Assembly: GCA_016207865.1 (NCBI GenBank)
Contig: JACQZD010000137.1
Span: 1 to 11,443, forward strand
Reading direction: 5' to 3'
Origin: Nitrospirota bacterium
GTDB taxonomy: Bacteria; Nitrospirota; Thermodesulfovibrionia; UBA6902; DSMQ01
DNA length: 11,443 bases
Both the position numbers and the translations under genes were made by a program. Positions 6,561 through 11,443 of this stretch are shown here, piece by piece. The notes under the pieces are model-generated. The model was given only the letters and a program-made list of their open reading frames with translations. It made no database searches and was not told where the DNA came from. Position 1 is the first letter of the stretch. Each line of letters opens with the position of its first letter.

Positions 6561-8462
6561 CTATATTCCTCCCTGCTTATTTTCTTCCTTAATCTTTTCA
6601 TTGGCATTTTGGAGGTTATCACGAAGCAGGCTGAGAAGACGCTGCTTTAATGCAGGTTCTTTTTCAGAAAGATTTGTTTTTTCAAAAGGATCCTTCTTCA
6701 GATTAAAAAGCAGGGTCTTGCCGTCTTTAAAATAATATATTAATTTATAGCCGCTTTCCCATACCGCAATAGTCCCTTTGTTAATTTCACGGCGGATCCG
6801 GTTGCTGTGAAGGGCCATTGAAAAGTGCGGTATTGGCGGAAGTTTTTCTCCGCGCAGAAAAGGCGCCAGCGACCGCCCTTCCATCCATGAGGGTTCGTGT
6901 CCGGGTTCCTTGATGATAAGAGGAATATGGGTCACATGCTCAAAAAGGTGTTCGTTAAAATGTCCGAAATCATCAGGGTCAAACCCTTCGCCGTGGTCCG
7001 CCGATAAAATAATTACGGTATTCTCTAATTTATTCCTTGATGATAACTCAGCAATAAAATCCTTGAACTGCTCATCGCAATACCTGATGAATTCATCATA
7101 GCGGGACCTTACTGTTTCAATGTCCGGCTGTTTCTTCAGCGCGCCTTTCTTGAGAAAAAACTCTGTCTGGGTTTTTTGCGTTCTGAATTTAGGTGAAGGG
7201 TCAAACATCCCCATATATGGAGCCGGCGGCAGGTAAGGGTCGTGCGGCGGCAGGATGTGAAGCCAGGCAAAAAAAGGCTCAGGCCGGCTGGTATCAAGAG
7301 CTGAAAAAAATCCTTTAAAAACATCTTCAGCCGGCACTGTTGTTTTAGAGTAGTCCTTAGAGAAGGTCATTAATAGTTTGTATAAAACAAAATCCTTTTT
7401 TATAAGCCAGTCATGCAATTTGATCTTATTGCCGAAAGTCTGATAAAGCAATTTATTCAGGGATTCGTATAAAGAGGCAGGTTTTTCAAACTCGGTCGGC
7501 ATGGGAGCAATATCAAAACTTTCAGACATGCCGAATAATTCAACCGAGGCATAGGTGTTTTGAATGAAAGCCATATTAAAGTAACCGCTGTTTTTCAACA
7601 GGCGGGGAAGGTTTTCGGCAGCGCTTCTCAGGGGCCGTGAACCGTCCACATGATAGGTCTGATGCGTCCATAGTCTTTTGCCGGTCATTAGGCTGGCGGT
7701 GGTTGCTGTCGTATGATTGCTTTCAGCCTCGGTCGTTTTAAATAAGGTTGCTGTCCTTGCCCATTCAGTGATAAACGGCGTTGTTTCTTTATGATACCCG
7801 TATACTGACATATCACGCGCCGTCAGGGCGTCAAAAGTGACCAGAATGATATTGGGCTGTTTTTTGTATGTTCTGGAGTCTGCGCGCATCTCCTCAGGCA
7901 CGGCGCTGTTTTTTTCCTTCAGCCACGTATGATAAATTACCAGCGGGAAGGAGAGTACAAGCCAGATGCCGAACAGAAAAACAAGCGGGGTAATCATTTC
8001 ATTAACGGCAGACAGTTTATTGCGGGAAAGCCTTGTAAGAAATATTGATACAAAAACCGTGCAAAGCAGGACGGCCATTTTTAATTGCAGTGTTGTTTTT
8101 TGCTGGAAGAAAAGCAGTTTGGCGGTCCAGATTATTACCAGCAGCAGTCCCAGAACACTCATGAAAAACACAAGGTGTTCAGTATTGATTTTCCATTTAG
8201 CGCGGGGCAAAAACCATTCTAACGACTTAAAACACACCCAAATGGAAAAGGCTGTAAATGAAGCTATCAGACCCCAGAGGATTGTTATAAGGGCGATGCT
8301 CGGCACAAAGTCTGAAAATGACGCATAAAACCTGAACCCGTCCCAGCGGAAGAATACATCGCCCATAAGAACAAGGGAAAAAATTACAAGGATTATCCGG
8401 AAAAGCTTCCAGTAAGAAACCGGTGTATTTATTTTATTGTTCTCTTTCACGCTTAATCCCAT
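6561..8462 (-). CDS. Membrane-anchored sulfatase-fold (AlkP superfamily) protein, probably not a true sulfatase (633 aa)
   Basis: Five N-terminal membrane segments (about residues 17-38, 52-78, 96-118, 125-143 and 157-179) are followed by a sulfatase-type domain (about 202-560) expected on the outer face of the inner membrane. Domain landmarks are NIILVTFDALTARD (D211 as first metal ligand), YGYHKETTPFI, TASLMTGK ending the nucleophile helix, LHILPPHDPYLPP near 401-413, and ILSADHGEGF with D489 and H490. Aligned by eye to the sulfatase signature C-x-P-x-R, the cysteine position is T251 and the arginine position T255, so formylglycine cannot form. Threonine nucleophiles are known in phosphoethanolamine transferases and LtaS, so a phospho-group transferase or hydrolase is more likely. 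The ATG at 8462 overlaps the previous gene by 10 bp without a clear ribosome site; a GTG at 8450, 2 nt past the upstream stop and preceded by GGGA, is an alternative start (629 aa). Confidence 0.88.
   Translation of the reverse strand: MGLSVKENNKINTPVSYWKLFRIILVIFSLVLMGDVFFRWDGFRFYASFSDFVPSIALITILWGLIASFTAFSIWVCFKSLEWFLPRAKWKINTEHLVFFMSVLGLLLVIIWTAKLLFFQQKTTLQLKMAVLLCTVFVSIFLTRLSRNKLSAVNEMITPLVFLFGIWLVLSFPLVIYHTWLKEKNSAVPEEMRADSRTYKKQPNIILVTFDALTARDMSVYGYHKETTPFITEWARTATLFKTTEAESNHTTATTASLMTGKRLWTHQTYHVDGSRPLRSAAENLPRLLKNSGYFNMAFIQNTYASVELFGMSESFDIAPMPTEFEKPASLYESLNKLLYQTFGNKIKLHDWLIKKDFVLYKLLMTFSKDYSKTTVPAEDVFKGFFSALDTSRPEPFFAWLHILPPHDPYLPPAPYMGMFDPSPKFRTQKTQTEFFLKKGALKKQPDIETVRSRYDEFIRYCDEQFKDFIAELSSRNKLENTVIILSADHGEGFDPDDFGHFNEHLFEHVTHIPLIIKEPGHEPSWMEGRSLAPFLRGEKLPPIPHFSMALHSNRIRREINKGTIAVWESGYKLIYYFKDGKTLLFNLKKDPFEKTNLSEKEPALKQRLLSLLRDNLQNANEKIKEENKQGGI
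6567..6573 (-). promoter_or_regulatory. Ribosome binding site deciding the glycoside hydrolase start
   Basis: On the minus strand this reads GGGAGGA, a near-consensus Shine-Dalgarno sequence, 10 nt before the ATG at 6556. It lies inside the last codons of the upstream sulfatase-fold gene (stop at 6561-6563). It supports starting the glycoside hydrolase at 6556 rather than at the in-frame ATG at 6622, which would force a 62 bp overlap and put 22 charged residues before the signal peptide. Confidence 0.75.
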
Positions 8463-9427
8463 AGGGGACCGTCTTTCCCGTAAATCTGCGAGCAGATATT
8501 GCAGGGCGCGATATCTTTGCAGTTCTTATTTATCATGGCATTTCTTACCTTAGTGAGCTTTTCATTATTATAAATTTCTAACAGCGAGCCTTTTTCAATA
8601 TTCCCGACTCCGACTAAATTGTCATAATCCCAGCAGCATAATGCGACATCGCCGTTCCAGTAGAATAACATAAGATAAAATGTCTGCATGCATCTGCTTA
8701 ATTGTTTTTCGCCCAGCACGCCGCCCTGGAATGAGGTTTTCTGCACTAAAAAATTGTGCGCCTTCTTGATAAATATCCTGTCGGCCTTATCCCCCCACAG
8801 TTTTTTATAATCGTCAACTTCATGCAGATTGTCTTTGTTTATCACCATCTGCAGGGTCACATGGATTTCTTTGCCCATTTCCTTTTTTCTTTTTAAAAAA
8901 TGCAGAATATTTTTTTCTACGGTTTCATATTTCAGGCCCTGCCTGATATTTTCATAAATTTCTTTTGAGGCGCCGTCAACGCTGAAGGTGATTGAGTCAA
9001 GCCGTGAATTCAGGATACTATCGGCCTTTTCTTCATTTAACAGCATGGCATTGGAATTAAAATGGATATGGCTTTTTTTAAGTCTTGTCTTGATATGCTC
9101 TATTCTTTTAAACAGCAGGGGGTCCATCAGGGGCTCGCCGTCTTTGTGCAGGATTATCTTCAGTCCGCCGCCTTCTATTTGCGTGCATTCGTCAACTATT
9201 TTTTCAAATATGTGCCACGGCATATAGCCTTTCGGCCTGGTCATTTTCAGGTAGGGGCACAGGGTGCATCTCGCATTGCAGAAATTGGTGACCTCAATAT
9301 GAATTGTTTTTGGTATATAAAGACCGCTGAACCGCCTGTGTTTTATTATGTTGAGAATATGATTATGGAATGGCAGCTTAAAATATAAATTGGCCTTAGT
9401 CCTTGCAATAAAACCCCGCATACTCAT
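8453..9427 (-). CDS. Radical SAM/SPASM domain protein (324 aa)
   Basis: The radical SAM motif CNARCTLC gives C50, C54 and C57 as ligands of the SAM-binding 4Fe-4S cluster. It is preceded by the typical IHIEVTNFC strand. HKDGEPLMDP near 94-103 and ITFSVDGASKEIYE near 146-159 follow the barrel pattern. The C-terminal part is a SPASM-type auxiliary cluster region: C246, then WNGDVALCCWD (C264, C265), VGVGNIEKGSLLEIY, and C303, C309, C312. SPASM enzymes act on peptides, but also on sugars and cyclitols and in cofactor synthesis. In a glycan cluster with no visible precursor peptide, a sugar or lipid-linked substrate is the better guess (inference). The ATG at 9427 has AGAGGT 9 nt upstream and lies 17 bp after the glycosyltransferase stop; a second ATG at 9421 is possible. 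The N-terminal 35 residues are basic and precede the fold. Confidence 0.92.
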   Translation of the reverse strand: MSMRGFIARTKANLYFKLPFHNHILNIIKHRRFSGLYIPKTIHIEVTNFCNARCTLCPYLKMTRPKGYMPWHIFEKIVDECTQIEGGGLKIILHKDGEPLMDPLLFKRIEHIKTRLKKSHIHFNSNAMLLNEEKADSILNSRLDSITFSVDGASKEIYENIRQGLKYETVEKNILHFLKRKKEMGKEIHVTLQMVINKDNLHEVDDYKKLWGDKADRIFIKKAHNFLVQKTSFQGGVLGEKQLSRCMQTFYLMLFYWNGDVALCCWDYDNLVGVGNIEKGSLLEIYNNEKLTKVRNAMINKNCKDIAPCNICSQIYGKDGPLWD

Positions 9428-9444
9428 TTTATCAGCACCTCTTT

Positions 9445-10515
9445 CTATGATTTATGTACAGTTTCCAGCACTGTCAGCCACCGTCTTGCGGCTGCTTCTA
9501 AATTATAAATTTGCTCAGCCTTTTTCCTGCCGTTTTTTGCAAGCCGGTCCCGCAATTCAGGCGAAGCGGCTAATTTCAGGACAGCGTTTTTTAACGCCCC
9601 TTCATCGTTTACCGGGACTATTATGCCGTCCGCACCGTCTTCAATTATTTCCTTCGGACCGGCGCAGCCGGTTGCAATCACCGGAAGCCGGCAGGCCATG
9701 GCCTCAATTATCACGACTGAAAAATTTTCATGATAAGACGGCACGATAAGCATATCGGCGTTTTGATAAATTGATACCAAATCTTTCTGGTTTTTTGTAA
9801 AACCAAGATATTTAACAGGGCCGCCCTCCTTCTCCAGACCTACTATTTCATTTTCAAAAGGACCTCCGCCGGCAACCTGAAACTCAATATTTTCCCATTT
9901 ATTATTTTTAATCAAACTAATAAGCAGCGGCAGCCCTTTTATCTTTACAAGCTTGCCGATATACAGCACCCTTAATTTATCAGAAGCGGGCTTGCTGTCT
10001 GACGGCGCGAATAAATTAGTATCTATGGAATGCGGTATATGAAAACTTTTTGCCCCGTATTTTGCAACCCCATCGGTTGCCGATTTGGTTACACCGGCAG
10101 ATACCATGCCGTCTAAAAATTTATGCCAGGCTTTTCTCTGTGAAGTGAGATAAATTTTTTCAGGAAACCTCTCTCCGTCCCAGAAAGGCCAGGACGTATA
10201 GAATATACATTTGTGCCGTGACTTTAACCGGTTCAGCAAAAATATGACTATGCTGTACGGCGCCGCCCCTATTATAATAGTTTTATTTTTAGACAGGAGC
10301 AGTTTTATCAGGTTAAACATATTTATAATAATGCGCAAGAAATACAGTTTGCCTTCATAGCCGCGCAAAATCGTCATGATTTGCCTGAAGAATGAAAATT
10401 CAATAAATTTAATTTTTATCATATCCTCTTTTATCATGTAATTAAATACTTCGCTGAAACTGAAGTTCCTGACGGGAAGAGGCTGAAGGCTTATGACTTC
10501 ATATTTTATTTTCAT
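9445..10515 (-). CDS. GT4-family glycosyltransferase (356 aa, GT-B fold)
   Basis: The C-terminal half is a clear Glycos_transf_1 domain: LRVLYIGKLVKIKG near 181-194 (phosphate-binding basic loop), FQVAGGGPFENE near 212-223, VKYLGFT near 234-240, and ADMLIVPSYHENFSVVIIEAMAC with E263 and E271 forming the EX7E motif for the sugar nucleotide. GCAGPKEIIEDGADGIIVP closes the site. The N-terminal half is less typical: it begins without the usual glycine-rich loop, and hydrophobic stretches near 57-75 and 79-95 could touch the membrane, as expected for an enzyme using a lipid acceptor. Its product should be a glycosyl residue added to a lipid-linked or glycan acceptor on the cytoplasmic side; donor and acceptor cannot be told. 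The ATG at 10515 has AAAGGGA 5 nt upstream and lies 11 bp after the acyltransferase stop, so the two genes are very likely cotranscribed. Confidence 0.93.
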   Translation of the reverse strand: MKIKYEVISLQPLPVRNFSFSEVFNYMIKEDMIKIKFIEFSFFRQIMTILRGYEGKLYFLRIIINMFNLIKLLLSKNKTIIIGAAPYSIVIFLLNRLKSRHKCIFYTSWPFWDGERFPEKIYLTSQRKAWHKFLDGMVSAGVTKSATDGVAKYGAKSFHIPHSIDTNLFAPSDSKPASDKLRVLYIGKLVKIKGLPLLISLIKNNKWENIEFQVAGGGPFENEIVGLEKEGGPVKYLGFTKNQKDLVSIYQNADMLIVPSYHENFSVVIIEAMACRLPVIATGCAGPKEIIEDGADGIIVPVNDEGALKNAVLKLAASPELRDRLAKNGRKKAEQIYNLEAAARRWLTVLETVHKS

Positions 10516-10526
10516 CGCATTCCCTT

Positions 10527-11443
10527 TTATTTGCTTTCTGTCTGGAAAAGATTTGTCTTAAGCGCGCCTTCCTGAATCAGTTCTTCCACGCGCATTAACG
10601 TCATTACATAATGGCACGGATATTTTAATATATATTCTTCAAATATTTTAGCAAATCGGGCGGTATTTAAAGCCAGTGTCTTTTCTTCGTCTTCAGCCGG
10701 CACCAATTCAAAAGGCGGCCCAATAATTATCCTGTGAGTGTCGTCTTTCTGCCTTATGATGAAAGTCGGCAGAATAGGGGCTTTTGTCATAAACGACAGT
10801 TTGAAGGTGCCCGGTGAAAAAAAGGCTTTTTGATTAAAAAAATTTACCGGAATCATTTTGCTTGCCTCGCTGCCGTCAAATGCGATAAATAAAATTTCAT
10901 TTTTTTGGAGCACTCTTAACATATTGCGTGTAGACGGTCCGATTACTATAAAGTTAATCGGCTGTGTCTCAGATTCTTTTACCCGCTGGTTGAATATCCT
11001 GCGGTATATCGGCCTTTGTTTGTCAATTAAAGGCGGCCCTGCGGCTTGATGAATCTTATAACCTTTATAGCCCAATACAAGAGGGGGGAGGAGATGAGAG
11101 CCGAAATGGGCCGTGAGCAGAATGGCGCCGCTGCCGTTTTTTAAGGCATTCTCAAGATACTGAATACCGTCAATAGAGGTCATTTGTCCGGTTATTTCAC
11201 GATTCAATTTTCCCCAGTAAAGGTTTTCCATCTGTCTTTTGCAAAATACCTGCAGGCCTTTATACGCTATTTTCTCAATTTCCTCCTGTGTCAGCGGCGC
11301 GGTCTTGCTGAATAATAATGAGATTTCCCGTGTTATTATGTTTCTTCTTTTTTGGGAAAATTTATACATGACAATACCGCCGGCGCCGCCGAGAAGGGCA
11401 ACTAACTTCAGGGGGAGGCGCTGTATAAGACTCCGGAAGGGGA
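10527..11443 (-). CDS. LpxL/HtrB-like lysophospholipid/lipid A acyltransferase family protein (partial, N-terminus off the window)
   Basis: The frame is open to the right edge. The first internal ATG (11369) is unlikely to be the start: the 24 codons before it encode a sensible family N-terminus (RSLIQRLPLKLVALLGGAGG, then IV), and no ribosome site precedes it. These enzymes are inner-membrane proteins with one N-terminal anchor that move an acyl chain onto a glycolipid at the cytoplasmic face. Landmarks counted from that ATG are RRNIITREISLLF near 9-20, the active-site histidine in TAHFGSHLLPP (H88), an IGPSTRNMLRVL helix near 163, FIAFDGSEAS near 178, and the FFSPGTFKLSFMTKAPILPTFIIR block near 195. 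The catalytic dyad is normally HX4E or HX4D; here the acidic position is L93. The rest of the fold looks intact, with no frameshift or stop. The gene leads into the GT4 gene 11 bp later. Acyl-donor and acceptor specificity cannot be read. Confidence 0.85.
   Translation of the reverse strand, partial: PFRSLIQRLPLKLVALLGGAGGIVMYKFSQKRRNIITREISLLFSKTAPLTQEEIEKIAYKGLQVFCKRQMENLYWGKLNREITGQMTSIDGIQYLENALKNGSGAILLTAHFGSHLLPPLVLGYKGYKIHQAAGPPLIDKQRPIYRRIFNQRVKESETQPINFIVIGPSTRNMLRVLQKNEILFIAFDGSEASKMIPVNFFNQKAFFSPGTFKLSFMTKAPILPTFIIRQKDDTHRIIIGPPFELVPAEDEEKTLALNTARFAKIFEEYILKYPCHYVMTLMRVEELIQEGALKTNLFQTESK

Overview
The window is one tightly packed gene cluster of nine genes, all read from the minus strand, so transcription enters at the right end (11443) and runs to the left end (1). 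The first gene (acyltransferase) runs off the right edge and the last gene (alkaline-phosphatase-superfamily enzyme) runs off the left edge. Junctions are 4 to 57 bp gaps or 7 to 11 bp overlaps. I see no internal promoter or rho-independent terminator, so the window looks like the inside of one long operon. No tRNA, rRNA, CRISPR array, insertion sequence or long repeat is visible, and no stretch over 60 bp lacks a gene.

In transcription order the genes are: (1) a LpxL/HtrB-like lipid acyltransferase lacking the usual acidic active-site residue; (2) a GT4 glycosyltransferase; (3) a radical SAM/SPASM enzyme; (4) a five-helix membrane protein with a sulfatase-fold domain whose sulfatase cysteine position is threonine; (5) a secreted clan-A glycoside hydrolase with an unusual domain order; (6) an O-antigen ligase/polymerase family membrane protein; (7) and (8) two different B12-binding-domain radical SAM enzymes; (9) the N-terminal 170 residues of an AlkP-superfamily phosphohydrolase (COG3379-like).

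Together these suggest assembly and tailoring of a surface glycolipid or polysaccharide. In this reading (inference) the GT4 enzyme adds sugar, the acyltransferase adds lipid, the O-antigen ligase family protein polymerises or transfers chains at the outer face of the inner membrane, and the glycoside hydrolase trims product as PslG does in the Pseudomonas Psl system. The two AlkP-fold enzymes would add or remove phosphate-containing groups, and the three radical SAM enzymes would make unusual changes (methylation, epimerisation, dehydrogenation or rearrangement) on the sugar or lipid. No substrate can be read from the sequence.

The host is probably a Gram-negative-type bacterium, since LpxL-like and WaaL/Wzy-like proteins occur together. 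It is probably anaerobic or microaerobic, given three oxygen-sensitive Fe-S radical enzymes in 11 kb. Base composition by eye is moderate, with many A/T-ending codons. Nitrospirota, Desulfobacterota or Omnitrophota-like lineages would fit, but nothing in the window settles the taxon.

Most notable are: the glycoside hydrolase that looks circularly permuted (accessory beta strands before the barrel, abrupt end after it); the sulfatase-fold protein that cannot carry formylglycine; the acyltransferase with HX4L instead of HX4E/D; and the combination of three radical SAM enzymes with two AlkP-fold enzymes in an envelope glycan operon.
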